Assembly (NCBI RefSeq): GCF_030272615.1
Contig: NC_081413.1
Coordinates: 604,066,709 to 604,130,708 of the forward strand
Direction: 5' to 3'
DNA: 64,000 bases
From: Cryptomeria japonica
Lineage: Eukaryota; Streptophyta; Pinopsida; Cupressales; Cupressaceae
Made by a program: the position numbers and the translations under genes. The notes under the pieces were generated by a model. It made no database searches. It had not been told where the DNA came from and saw nothing but the letters and a program-made list of their open reading frames with translations. Of this stretch, positions 33,089 through 46,125 are shown one piece after another (position 1 is the first letter of the stretch; every line of letters begins with the position of its first letter).

Positions 33089-36000
33089 TCATTTCTTTTT
33101 TTGTTTCTTCTTTGATGATATGAAAAGACTAAGTGGAACATTGTTTTCTTCAGTTGTTCCACCCTATTTGCATGATCTCAATGTATGCCTAGTCCTATAC
33201 TGAGGACGAGGACACTGAAGCCAAGGGGGGTCCTCTGCAATAACAAAGAAATGGGTTAAATTCAAAACATTTTTTATTATTTTTAAAAGTATTTCATTAA
33301 TTTAGAGAACATAACTGTTGTGCTCTTTACCTGATGGAGCCACATCATTTTGTCTAACCTCAACATGTTGAACATCCTCTAGATCCTTTGGAGTTGCAAT
33401 ACTAAAGGTTACATTAATGCTGAACACCAATTGTAATTAAATTGAATTCAAAGCCCTGCATTTTTGCTTGGTATCGTGAATTTTTCTTGCATTATTTGAT
33501 TAAAAAAAAATCATTTGCAATTGATAAATATTTTGATACGATATTTCATTTACAGATACTTACAATGCGAGCGACAAGTTTCATATAACCACTAGAGCCA
33601 AGTTTGTGTTTCCCGTGCTTTTGTTGTCTTTCCTTGGTTGCCTTTGACATGTCACTCGGTCTATGAAAAGTTTGAAATATGTTCGATTATATAAATATAA
33701 AGAGTAATTAATCAGTACATAATTACATTCTTAATAGTATGTCATACCTTTTCTGGTATCTAGTGGTGTATTTCCTTTTTACCTTTCAATTCTCTCTTTG
33801 GCATCCAAAATCAGGTCCTTCCACTCTTTCTTTTGAATCATTTTGGGACGCTCGTACTTTACCTTCTTCTCTAAAGGGATCCTGTATTGGTCCCTCACAT
33901 ACTTTAGATATGTGCCATCATTTTCAAGGAGCTTGGTTTGTCAAAGGTATCAGTTCCAAACCACTCAACCATATGGTTTGTCAATTCATCTTTTAACCTT
34001 TTTTCTTGGTCATTCCACCTTTTAAAGCAAAAACAAAACTATTAAATTCTGAGATGAATTGAAGCTACATTTATTATAGTTCAAGAAATGGATCAAAAGA
34101 AAACTATTATAGCAATGATATGAAATCAAAATAGTGGATTAGGGTTAGTTCACATATGATGTTCCACCTTTTACATATGGTGGGCCCAAATATCTGCAAT
34201 GCAATGTCACTAAGATTTTTATAAAAAATATCATTTCCTGCAAAAAATTCATGGGATCATTAGTCCAAAAAGACTGATCAGAAAGTAAATTACAATTAGA
34301 CTATATATAATAATAACTTTAAAGTACCTGGAACCTTCTGTATCTTTAAGGAAATTATTTCTTCGTCGCTCACAACCAATATGGCCTGCAACGTTCCCAT
34401 ACTAGCAATACGAGAAGAACCAAGAAATGATGGCATGTTATCAGTAGTAGTCGCCTCTAGCACATCCTCATGTGAATCTCCTACTACAGAAAATGAATCC
34501 ACTATGAAATGCCCCCAAGAAAGAACGCTTGAAGGGAAATAAACACATAACAAAAGATAGAGAAAAGAGGGATCTACCAATAGTGGGAGGGCTAATATGA
34601 CATAGAGTAGAGGATGTCTTCATGCTACGTGTTGCCAACATTGCAGTTGGGAATACAAGTGGAGCTAACCTCTGATGAGGCACCGACAATATTTGCATAG
34701 GAACATTGACAACACTTGAAGAATAATACATTAAATATATTAAATATTAAATATATGAAAATAGAAAAAATTGTAAACAAGGATGACCTTTATTATGAAC
34801 ATTGACAGTATCAAGTATGATGTATTTTGGTTACTCAAAGTGATAAGCCATACAAGTGATAAGCCAAGAAAATCATCATCACCTGGACTACCTGCAACAC
34901 CCTGATCATGGCCACCAGTTTCATGAGGATGCATAAATTGTTGTAAAAACAACACACACATATTTTAGTTAATCACATAAAAGAGTATAAAATATAAACC
35001 ATTATTGAACTTTTGTTATAATTAGAGCTTTATTACTACTTACTTGCAAGTTGTCTGATGTATGAATAAATTTTTTCACCCTCTCTCGTATCTCATCAGT
35101 CTGAGGATCCACGGATTCCAAAGAAACAATCTCTCTACTAATTTTTCTAATAGACTTTTTTATCAATTCCATAGGATTTGTGGAATTTTCAGGGTCATCA
35201 TCGCTTAATCCTATTGAGTCCACATCCCTAGAGAGGTGCTTGGGTACTGTAGCTCCCTCTCCCTTTCCCCGAACATCCATCTGTGAGAAGAATATCATTA
35301 ACAATTACAAAATTAGTCTAAAACACTCAAAAGAAGAACATAATAATGTAACAATTTGCTTCTATCTAGTTTGTACAATTACAATGAGCTTTACCTACTT
35401 GGTAGAAGTGTTGAGACCTACATCTTTGTCTGCACTATGTGATGGATCCATGTTTCCCTGTGACAAAGAAAAAATATAAATATGTTAGTGAAATTAAACC
35501 AATAGACTTAGCAAAAAAACTTCATAATAAAATGGTATATTGGAGTCATTAATTGGATGTTGGTTAATTTAAATTTTATATAGTACGTACCACCCCCATG
35601 ATAGTAACTTTATTTGTATCTATATGATTCAATTTGTAATTGATTAGCAGCTCTTCCACTGCACTTATTGATTTTATCACACATACGAATACATGATTTC
35701 CCTTGTGTACCTCAAATATGCAATTGGGTTGTTTATTAGTTGACATAGGTCATGTACTATTTATAAAACCTGAAATATTTCTTGTTGCTTTTGGCCTTCG
35801 ATAAATGTATACAACCACTCGTTTACTTTGATCATTATCTTTCTGTTGTATGTAATTTATTGATAGTGCATACCTATGCATACTTTTTTATATCGAACAA
35901 TCTGCATCCAATTATTATAATTGTAACAAGGTCTGACAAACTCCATCATTTCAACAGCTTTGTTGTAATAGACCCTTATGTTGTCCATGGAAAATAGGCT

Positions 36001-36339
36001 GAAACCATGTAACGGTGAAGGTGCTATGTGATATATCCTATCATTAACAAAAAAATCAGTTTTTATTGCAGGAAGTTCCTTCGGTACCCATTGTTTCTGT
36101 AGATGTTTGTACCTCAAGGGCACCTCAATGTCTCCTTTGGTCTCATCATCAAAATAACATGACCCCCCTTGAGCAAGGAAAAATTTCATGCATTCATTGA
36201 AATTTTTTATAATATTTTGACCTCTAGTTGATCTCCCTATCCTAGACCTACTACATGTCTCACTTTCATTTTCTATTCCTGCATTTCTCTCACTTGAGGA
36301 AGACACATTTGACAAATAACTATTTGGTGGTACCTCCAA
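33089..36339 (-). pseudogene. Second CACTA-like gene with SET exon, copy B
   Basis: Exons matched to copy A: 36339-35591, 35457-35395, 35280-35044, 34714-34578, 34527-34328, a Transposase_24-like pair between about 34020 and 33560, and a last exon ending at TGA 33089. Splice borders are kept, including ctcacag before 35280 and gtaagt after 35044. The 35280-35044 exon is open throughout (MDVRGKGEGATVPKHLSRD onward) and ends in TSDNLQ at the donor. At the exon ending 34328 the codon that is TAG in copy A is CAG here. Confidence 0.6.
35591..36339 (-). pseudogene. SET-domain-like exon, copy B
   Basis: The 5' frame is open for 160 codons, through SPLHGFSLFSMDNI and past the position where copy A stops (WMQIVRYKK here). 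The C-terminal half, in the shifted frame, reads RYALSINYIQQ, then VVVYIYRRPKATRNISGF, then INST, a stop, and QPNC. It lacks copy A's TGA before ATRNIS. The end motif has decayed: VEEL for GEEL and NY for DY, so the catalytic-Tyr region is altered. Together the copies cover the whole domain, and each preserves parts the other has lost. Confidence 0.68.
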
Positions 36340-37032
36340 TCCAGCAAATGAGAGAGTTAGTTGGTAATGAGAGAGATAATTTGCAAATGAGGGTAATGTT
36401 CATGAAGAAGTCGGCCCTAAAGTTGATGTTAAGATTAAATTTTGAATAAGTCTAACTGGGGCCTCAAGTATTGATAGTTGTATTAGATTTTCTGCTAATG
36501 TCGAGGTTTGAAAAACTAAGGAAGTTTTCTTTCCAAGTAATTTTAAAAAAATAAACTGTTTCTATAGGGTGTATTGACTTATACCTGTCGATCCATGAGA
36601 TTTTGCAAGATCCTCGTCAAAGGGGTTCAAGTTCCTGCACATGTAATTCAATTATCTTATGTTAGCTAAAATTTACATAGTACACAACATGAACAACATG
36701 AAATTTGTAGACAAAAAGAGTATTAAATTAAAAAGGATGTTGTTATCATAATCATTGTAAATTTTATAATTCCTTACCTTTACTTTATGTAGACTATGCA
36801 GGATCCTCAACTAAAGGGTTGATGATGTCTGTAGTCCATCACCTATTCCCACCAAGGGTGACAACATCACATAGGGACTATACATGAAATAAACACCATC
36901 AATTGAGCATCATAAGTATTACATTTGTAAGTTGATAAACAATAAATACATATGTATCATAAGCATCACATGATGTATCATCATATATGTAATTGAGAAT
37001 CATAATTAGCATCACATATGTGTCATCAAAAA

Positions 37033-37260
37033 CATGTAATCCATCACATATGTATCATAAATCACCATCCATCACATAGGTAATAAACAATCCACATTCT
37101 ATAAATAAATACAAAGTTCAAAAAATGTCACATGTGTCATCATAAACATGTAATCCATCACATATGTATCATAAATCAACATCCATCACATAGCTAATAA
37201 ACAATCCAAATTCCATAAATAAAAACAAAGTTTAAAAAATGTCACATAAATAGTCACTCT
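37033..37260. repeat. 114-bp tandem repeat, copy B
   Basis: Units start at 37033 and 37147, with the same period and position as in copy A. Confidence 0.85.
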
Positions 37261-37487
37261 CCCTATCTCCATCTCCATGGGGTGGCATAGTTATACTATA
37301 AGGACCTGCTAGAGGTCATGGAACATAAATTAAAAACATTAAAAGGTGTATCATGAATTAATTATGTAATGGAATTATAATTCAAAACATAATGAGTTAA
37401 TTTTGTAACCATATAAGTCAAAAAAATTTCTATCAAGAAATCAATATTAAATAGATAATATACTAATCGCATACCTCATACATTTCA

Positions 37488-37548
<61 letters not shown>

Positions 37549-37550
37549 CC
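37488..37550. repeat. CAT microsatellite at a deletion edge, copy B
   Basis: About 20 CAT units, then directly the sequence that in copy A lies at 6477. The CATCAC part, the DUF4216 exon and most of the next exon are gone (about 930 bp). Confidence 0.85.
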
Positions 37551-37552
37551 AA

Positions 37553-40380
37553 TATACAAATGTAGTGCATCCCTCTCTCGACAAACTATACAAAAAAAAA
37601 ATAGATGCCTTACAACCGATTTATTTTAAAGATTAACAATTAATTAACTACAATAACATCTTATAATTACCTCTCACTTTTCTTAATGTACATTTCCCCA
37701 TTAAGTACTCCCCTTCAAATTTGTTAATGGGGTTGGGATCCCAAATGCGATCCATGTGGATCTTTACTGCAAACTTAGGAAGATATTCAGAAATGTACAC
37801 CATAGTCTGGTATACCATATATCTCTCCACCATAGAACCCTCAGGATTTTCTCTTTGTTGAGCCAAAGCCTTCAAAAATTTCAAGTGCCTCTCAACCATC
37901 CACATTGACCTAGTGTGTGCAGGTCCACACAATTCAATCTCCTCAACTTGGTGTATAAGGTAGTGTTCTTGTGCATTGAAAAAAGATGAAGGTAGACACT
38001 TTTGAATTTCACACATTAGATAAGGAAATTTTCTCTTCCAATATTTTATACCTTCTTTATGGATTTCTTTACATGACAACCACCTACAATATATTCAAGA
38101 CACAAAAAAATATATTACATAACAAGTAAAATAAATTGCAAATATAATATCTATACAATGAACTAAACAAATACCATTACTTACCTCATGTATTTTACAA
38201 GATCATATATGACATGCTTGACATTATTGTCGAAGTCGTTTGGGAGAGATAGAGGTAGAACGTACTGCAACAATTATAAAATTATCTTTTATTTTTTTTC
38301 TATGTGTAGTATACAAATATATAGTAAAAATACAAGAACATGAATTACCTTAAAGAAGGTTTACCAATCATGCGTTTTCATCCCTTGCCCAAATCCACTT
38401 TTCTTTGATATGAGATTGTTTATGTTCGCAGAAAATCCTATGAGAAATCAAATTTTTCGTATGACTTCTTTTATAGCATTGCTTTGTTGGTCCATTAATA
38501 ACCAAGGAAGGTCACTTATATTAATTTTCTCTCCATGGCTATTTGATTGAATGACGTTTTTCATTGCATTATTGGAATCCTGAATGTCACTACAAATTTT
38601 GACAATTTTTTTTTGTCACGCTTTCCATCCAATATTTTCCATAATGTATCTATTATATTCTTTCCAATATGCATATTATCAAAAAAATGCACAATTTGTA
38701 AGTGCTCGTAGTAGGGTAACCTACTAAATTATCGGGGATAACTTTTTAGTCCCTTAGGAAGGTGGTCATTAATGCCTTGACGACCTTCATGATCATCAAT
38801 CACATCATCAGTAAACAAAAGATAATAGAAAAGATGTTTTATGACATAAACCATTAGATGGAATGACATTACCTTGATGACTAATTCTATTATATTCCAA
38901 CTTCCAAGGGTGAGGTGTCATTCTTCGTGGCTTTGATGTATTCTCTTCTTTCCCATTGAAAATATGTTTTTCAGTATTTCGATACTTGTGATTTTTTTGG
39001 AGAAAGTGCCTATACTCATCAAACACCTACTTTCCTAAACTTTTTGAATGACGAAATTTCATCTTTGGACCACAAACTGGACATGAAATTTTTCCCTTTG
39101 TTTGAAGACCTACAAGATAATGTATAATTAGATTAAATATGTTAATTTTTTTAATTATAATTATCATGTGCAACTTGAACACTATAACATACCACAAAAA
39201 TGTTTTAGCCCTGGGACATCGTGTATTGTCCATACAAGCATCGCATGGAATTTAAATTGTCTTTGTCATATTGGTCTAAAGACATCATACATAGTGACAC
39301 CATTCCATAACTCCAACAACTCATCAATAAGAGGCTCAATATATACATTAAATGTAGACGACTATTAAATGATAAAATACCTGGAATAATCATTTCCAAC
39401 ATTATGTTTTTCCCTCTTTATTGACATCCATGGAGGAATTTTATTGTTGATAGCAAAAACTAGCCACACTGAGTAAACAGATCTCAGCTCTCCAAATGAA
39501 TTGACATCGTCCGCTGCCAATGAAAGATTGAGATTACAAGGTTCTTCTTTAAAGTGTGGAAACTTTTCCTCTATGTCCATAAATGTTGAACCATCCGCAA
39601 GCATTCGAATAATGTCATCTTGACTTCTATTGCGTGCATGATAATCCATAAATTGTGCCAAGCTAGTGCACTTGACTAATCGTTGCATATGTGGAATACT
39701 GAGAATATAGCGAAGAACCTTGCATGGAACCCTTTTTGTTATTTGATCTGTTCGATATCTACTGATATGACATTCATGGCATTTAGTTTGAAATTCATAT
39801 CGTTTGTGATATATAATATGATCATTGGGACAAGCATCTATTGCTTGATACTCCATTCCAATATCTTTCATAATGGAAGATAATTATCGGTATGAGCGAA
39901 GTAGAATATTTGATGGTGGTAACAAAAAATAATAATTTGTTAATATAAAGAATATTAATGGTACAACATGATTCATTGTTTATTAACTATAATAACATAT
40001 ATAACATACCTTAACATACGTGAGATTGTTATGTTGGATAAACCATTTATAACCTTCAATTTCACCAACAACAATACAGCGGAGAGAAGAGTTGTCTGGG
40101 ATCCTTCATAAAGGGCCTAAGATGCCCTCTAAAGTAGAGGAACATCAAGAACAACATCAAGGTCATCTTCATCATCATGATCAGCTACACCAGTAGTAAA
40201 TATGTCATGGATCAATGTATTTGTACCATCATCTTCAATTGTGTTTTGTGTCTCATGATCGTCATCTTCCATGGGATCATTATCTTCAGCTCTAATATTC
40301 ACACCTCCATCTTCCTCCACTTCAAAAACCATATTATATGGGTTGTGTTGATCCATATCATGTGCTATGGGGTGCTTGAC
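37553..40380 (-). pseudogene. TNPD-type transposase pseudogene, copy B
   Basis: Surviving exons: 40380-40010 (acidic linker and Tnp2 start), about 39922-39381, about 39350-39193, 39109-38873, about 38790-38349, 38264-38185, 38083-37671 (DUF4218) and a stub at about 37588-37553. The exon at 39922-39381 holds an open frame of 168 codons with DACPNDHIIYHK, CHISRYRTDQITKRVP and IPPWMSIKREK. The acceptor before 40380 has changed from AG to CG. The first exon was removed by a deletion joining through cataa near 40408. Confidence 0.82.
37671..38083 (-). pseudogene. DUF4218 exon of TNPD, copy B only
   Basis: Complete and open between acceptor attgtag and donor gtaatt. Motifs: CLPSSFFNAQEHYLIHQVEE, ELCGP, MWMVERHLKFLKAL, NPEGSMVERYMVYQTMVYIS and EYLP. 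This is the DUF4218 pattern (LPPSFFD-x-x-x-HL-x-x-H, P-x-x-x-R-W-M-Y-P-x-ER, RPEGSIAE). The exon fits phase with the YVLPLSLPDD exon upstream. In copy A only its last bases remain, joined through a shared taca. Confidence 0.88.
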
Positions 40381-40419
40381 CGATATAAAATTGATAAACA
40401 TAAATAAACCATAACTTGT

Positions 40420-41029
40420 CTTCTAGGCTTGAGAAAACTAATATGAATTGAGCTAACACCATGAGGATATGGTCAGGTTTCATGGCAACTGATCAAAATT
40501 TGTGAAAAAAGGGTTCACACCTAAGTGTTGGCTCACAACAATGCCACACTTCCAAAGTTGTCAGTCTCAAGACATCTCCTATTGGGTCAACACTCATTGA
40601 TGGCCACAAGGCCAAATCAATGTATCTATGCTTCAAACTCCTTACTCTAGGCTTGGAGGACCCTACAATAGGTCTATTAATTTCACCATTATAATTATTT
40701 TATAATGGATGAGGATCTATATTAATATTTCCAAAATAGTGTTATGCATACTCACAAAAAGAAAGGTAAGTGGAAGAGTGACATCCTATTGTGATGTATT
40801 CACACATCGCCCCATTGCAAATGGGGACTGCCACTTTTTCACTTTCTAGGTTAGTTGTCTTAGCTTAGTTGTTTGTTGTCGAGTCTTTGTTGTTAACCTT
40901 TTGTTCATAGTTGCTTAGGAGCTAGCCAAGTCTTTCTCTTTGAAATAATGTGAGGTTTAACATTCCCTTTGCCCAGCCAAGGCATAATAACTTTCATTTA
41001 TGTCGATCCTGTCAGTGGGTGCCCAAACC
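40420..41029. other. Spacer with the TGATGT hairpin start, copy B
   Basis: Matches 9825-10434 of copy A. The hairpin ccccatt-gca-aatgggg is at 40810-40826. No gene seen. Confidence 0.5.
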
Positions 41030-41830
41030 CAATCACTCCCATTTCCATTTCCTCCCATTTCCACCTCCCATAACACTCTTCAATTCCATTTACCATACCT
41101 TCTAACTCACCTACCTTCCTATGCTCTACTCTTTATCCACCTTTCATACCTCATGCCTTAACCTCCTTCACATCTTAACTTAAACCTACCCTTCCATCTT
41201 ACACCCTCGCCTACCTCCACTAACTTCCTTTCCACCTTACCCCTACCCCTATTCTATCCTAGCATCTCCCTTACCCTCATACCTTATATCTCACACTCCC
41301 CTCCATAATACCTACCACTTTACCCCTTTATTCCCCTAAAATCGCCTATTCTAACCCACATCCCCTAAGTCTTACTTCCTTTATTTCCCTAAGCTTACCT
41401 CTACCACACATCTATTAACCTACCCTTTCCATCTTATCACCTACCCCCATCCTAACCTACCCATATCCTATCCCTATCATAAACTACCACCCTACCCCCT
41501 TACCCTTTTTCCTTTCCCCTTATAACTCCCATTATAACCTACATCCCCTTTACCCTTTCATTACCCCCTTATACCTCCCACTCCACTTTATTCCCCAATA
41601 TATCCTAACTACAACCCCTTCTATCTCCCACATCCTAAACCTCGTTACCCCCCCACGTAACTCCTTCTTCCATCATTTATATCCCTTATGTCCCCCTTTC
41701 CCCACACATCCCATTCCCTCCTCTTTCTCCATGTAGAAGATACCCTTAACATTTCCTACCACTCCCCACTCATATTTCTCTCCATTGTATCATATCATCC
41801 TTCTGGGCAAGAGCACCTAGCACAAGATGG
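41030..41830. repeat. Pyrimidine-rich tract, copy B
   Basis: Same near-guanine-free plus strand as copy A, with a handful of substitutions and no large length change, so it has been stable since the duplication. Confidence 0.8.
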
Positions 41831-44637
41831 CCACCATGAAGACAATTTAGTAATGGGTCAAGTTTTTTGAGTTTGGTTATGAATAAGGTCTTATACGACC
41901 ATATTTCATGTAATAAATTTCATTAAGACCATTAGATGGTGTATTGAGTCCTAGTGGGGGTCATGATGATCAATATTGTCAAAATTGTCACTATGTTGCA
42001 AATATGTCTGAATGGGTCAAATGTGATGTTTAATGATATTTAAAGGTCTTATAGAAATATTTTCACATATTTATATCATTTTTTATTCAAAGTGGTCTTG
42101 GTTTGAGTCTAGGAACAATTTTTGACAAAGTTGCTAATATTTTCAACATTGTTAAAGCAACGTTTTGTGCATTTTATGAGTAATTAGGTGTTAGTTTGTT
42201 GAGACAAGTTTAAAAGGTTGTTCTAAAAATTAAGGGAGGATTTTGATTTGTTTAATAAGCCACTATCCACTACCAAGGATCAGTTGAGCATTGTAACTAA
42301 GCACAATTAATGAATATCTCAGTTTTACCCTGTAATTTCTGAGTTCTTTAACATTGCAAACTGCTATAATGGAGTTTGGAATTCCTTAGCATTTTATTTT
42401 TCTTAAAAAATATGTTGAATGTGTTATAGGAGTCAATCCTCTTCAATATCCCTTTGGTTTCATCTTGTTTTGTTCTGTATTGCAAAAGTTATAGCCAAAT
42501 TGGTGAAAATTGTCAAAAACCTACTCTAGGGTAACTCGAGGAAAACTAAAATGCATTAGGGGTCATTTCCATTTTGATAAATCCATGTAACGGCTTGGGA
42601 TGAACCATAAAATCATGTATTTTGTTTTCTTAATCATTTTAGGGTCTCATGAGCATTTTGGCATGTGCAAATATGTATAAGGTGTTGATTTTAGTGTCTT
42701 AATCTGAGGACACAGTGTATGCATGGAGTTTGAATGGTGTAATTGACTCAAATGTCCTTGAATGGTCTTGTTAAGGGATTGGGGAATTTTTGAGGGAGTT
42801 ATAAACATAATCCAATTGTTTAGTGACCAAAAAATCCCATCAATCCATGAGTGTGTATGACTGTCCTAAACCTTGCATTGACTATCACAATTTGACAATG
42901 AGTTGAGTTAGTCCATTAGTGAATTTGGGAAGGAGTTCGGTATTGAGTTTGGTTTTGGTGGAAGGTTTAAGGAGGTACACTATCATCATAATTAATGTTA
43001 CATATTTTTGTGAAGAAGAATGGCCATGACAGGAGTGACTGTCCTAAGTCCTTGAGACTGTCACCAAAAGTGAGTGTTGCAACAATGAATCTTCCTTTGA
43101 ACTTTGGGTGGTTGGGAGGGTAAAGATCCATGGTGGTATATGTTGAATGGTACTTGTAATAGTGTCCAAAAGTACATTATTTTTTGTCTATCTAATATAT
43201 TTTGTGAGTTGAGCACCAAGGGATTAGAAAACCCAATTGAAGGAGGATTTGTGTGAATAAGGGTTGAGGGTGTTGGTGGTGATTGAATGTTGGAGAGTTG
43301 GATTGTGACTTAGACATGTTTATTTTCCCTATTTGAGTTTGATTCAATGCTTGGGTGAGGGTTGGTGAGTATGGGTGTGTTTTTGGGTAATGAATCCTTT
43401 TGAGTAACTTGTGGCCTTGTGAGGGGTCTTGTGAGTCAGTGAAGGGTTGACACCTAATTGAATAGGTGAGTTGGGAGAAATATCACTATGCCTTTTTGCT
43501 ATCAATCCATTAAAACTTCCACCCAAACATTCAATCTTGTCAAAGTTTGAAAATAAATTTCCTTGTTGTCCTTACTATCTTGCATCAACTTTCATATCAC
43601 TAGGTAGTCTTTTGCTTAGAACTATCATCTTTCATGGGAGGATACCATCTCAGCCCCTTGAGTTAAGTTAGCTTAGCTTTAATTTTTATCATTTCATAGG
43701 AAGCCATACCTCCCAAGGTAACAATGATACAAGATAGCAAAGTGTTCATGTGGCCAATTTGTTCAAGGGGAAAATATCACTAATCAAGTTGAAATGTTGA
43801 TTTCTCAATTTGACTAAGCCAAAAGGTTAAAATAAATTGCAAAAAATAGAAAAAGGCTGCAAGAAAATGAATCATCAGTATTACCTAAACCCACATTATC
43901 AACAAAATCTAGAAATAACCTTCTATGTAAATAATTTATCATGCCAAAATTGCCAATTCTAACATGAAAATGAGACCAAGGAAAGCTCTAGAACAACTAT
44001 TACTATTCATTCACATGTTCATTATTAACCTCAATCACCATGAAAGATGAACAAATTGATTATAACAAAGAAGATGTTTCATAAATGTAAATATTAATTC
44101 AGGACTAAGAAAAATGAAAGAAATAGAAGAATACCAAGAAATCAAAAAAGACTACCAATACCGTTGCAAACTATGAACTTCATTTCCATTAACTCTTCAA
44201 AATATACCAACAAAGCATAAGTATTCAATCTACAACCTCTTGATAAATGTCTTTTGAAAGAAAACAAACTAAGTAGTGTTACTAAAATTGGACCTTAAAT
44301 AATCAATTCTTAGACCCTCAAAATGAATTTTGAAATTACATTTATAGGGAAACTTTTTCCTAAAAATTAGAGATTAAAATCCACCCAAAACCTTATCAAA
44401 CTAAGAGGTACAATCAACACACAAGATACTAGCCTATAACTGAATTAAGAACTATAATTTGATTCATGGAAATGAAATATAAGTTAGAAGGAACTTAAAA
44501 TATGGAGTCAAAGAAGCATGGAGAACAAGAAAAAGAGGATCTATCTAGGCCCCCACCCCCAAGATGACTCCTCCAAAATTTTAAACTTAGATGCACAAGC
44601 AACAAGATGAAGAACAAATGCCAAACTAGGCTGTAAC
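41831..44637. other. Long spacer, nothing coding recognised, copy B
   Basis: Collinear with 11236-14033. One small insertion near 44420 relative to copy A. No motif seen on either strand. Confidence 0.5.
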
Positions 44638-46054
44638 TATTGGCATTTGCACGAAGATTGCATTAATGATATATTATGTTGTCATTTATGTCAATTAACT
44701 AGGATTGATATTACTGATATTATTTCTATTGTCTTGTAACCAGTAGGAAGAGCTTTGTGGAAGATATTGAAACTAGTATGTAAGTTTGTGAGTTGAACCG
44801 GTAACTGGTAATAGGTTAAAAATTTGAAAGGGTATAAGAAGTTTAAACCATACCAGTTGATGAACCCTAACAGATGAAAAGTTGTTGAATTGGTTATGTC
44901 GATGAGTGGTAATGTTGAAGACACGAGTGATCATTGTATGAAGATAAGTTCAAAATTGTTTTGACGCATTTTTGTCTAGGGAATGTTCAAAGTGTATTTT
45001 ATCTAATGTAAAGTGTGTGATGAGTTACTGAGTCCAAAGAAGTGGTGATCAAGGAGCGGTTGGAGTTTTATTGATTAATGTGTACAGATTGTTATGTAAA
45101 TAGAATGGTCAAACTTGAACCAATTTTTTTGTAATCTCTATGAGAGAATTAGGTTTATGTTGTGTCACCGACCTAATTGATTTGTTATAAGGTCGATGAA
45201 GCTATTTTGTAACAAGTGTTGGCATAAATCAGTTGACTTTGGGGTTTCGAAACCGAAAGAATGAATCTGTTGTTTGAGTAAAGATAGATGGAAACTTAAA
45301 AAGGATCTGATCAAGCAAGTATAGTTCTATTCAGACAGAACAAGCAAAACCTTGTTGTTTTCTAACAATTATAGCAGAACTGAAATCCCCTAACCGGGTA
45401 AGCTCTAACAAGCTTGGTTACTTCTTAAATCCTCTAACAAGGTGACCCATTAGCTTGGATTCTCAAATCCTCTATTGAGGTTACTCCTAATAGGTTACTT
45501 GCTTCTAACAAGGGATTTGTAGTCAATCCCTTAACCAGGTGATTCTGAATAGGATCAGTTCTTAACATGACTTTTTTAAAAGCTTTAACAGGCTTGGCTA
45601 CTAACAGGGTGAACTTCAGAAGAGTTCAGATAGTTATCTTGTGAGTCTCATCTCACCGTGATTTTTACCTAATTTGTGTTTCCACGTCAAAAATATTTGT
45701 GTCATGTGGTGAATGAATTTTTAGTTATGATCTTATGGTTGATTTGATTAACTACTTAATTATTTTGATAATGCATGATAACCGGAAACATTGAGGAATG
45801 AAGTCAGTTGACATATGATAAAACATTTGGATGTTTACAAATTTAATGTTGTTTACTGTTTAGTTGGTATAATAGTTAAACCGGTTGATATTGAGTTTTC
45901 TTATGAAGATTATATCTTGGCAAAGAAATTTTATTGATAAGTTTACTTTGTGTGATTAAGATTGAGATTGGGAAGTTTGTATCAGTTTTTCAATTTACTG
46001 ATTCACCCCCCTCTTAGTAATTTACCAGATACTTATTCTTTCATCATACCATCA
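44638..46054 (+). repeat. 5' LTR of copia element 1, copy B
   Basis: 1417 bp ending ccatca, with the repeat cluster at about 45385-45615. Confidence 0.92.
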
Positions 46055-46056
46055 AT

Positions 46057-46068
46057 TGGTATCAGAGC
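46057..46068 (+). other. Primer binding site, element 1 copy B
   Basis: tggtatcagagc, intact. Copy A has T for C at position 7. Confidence 0.92.
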
Positions 46069-46125
46069 AGTGTGAGGTCCTCTAAGATCTAAGCCTAACA
46101 GCTTGAGGTAAAGATCTTTCAAATC

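Larger units (their letters stand above)
33089..40380 (-). mobile_element. Degenerate CACTA-like transposon, copy B
   Basis: Same two-gene layout as copy A. Missing here: the first transposase exon, about 90 bp of the third Tnp2 exon, nearly all of DUF4216 and most of the exon before it. Present here but not in copy A: the DUF4218 exon. Bounds are those of recognisable coding sequence. Confidence 0.85.
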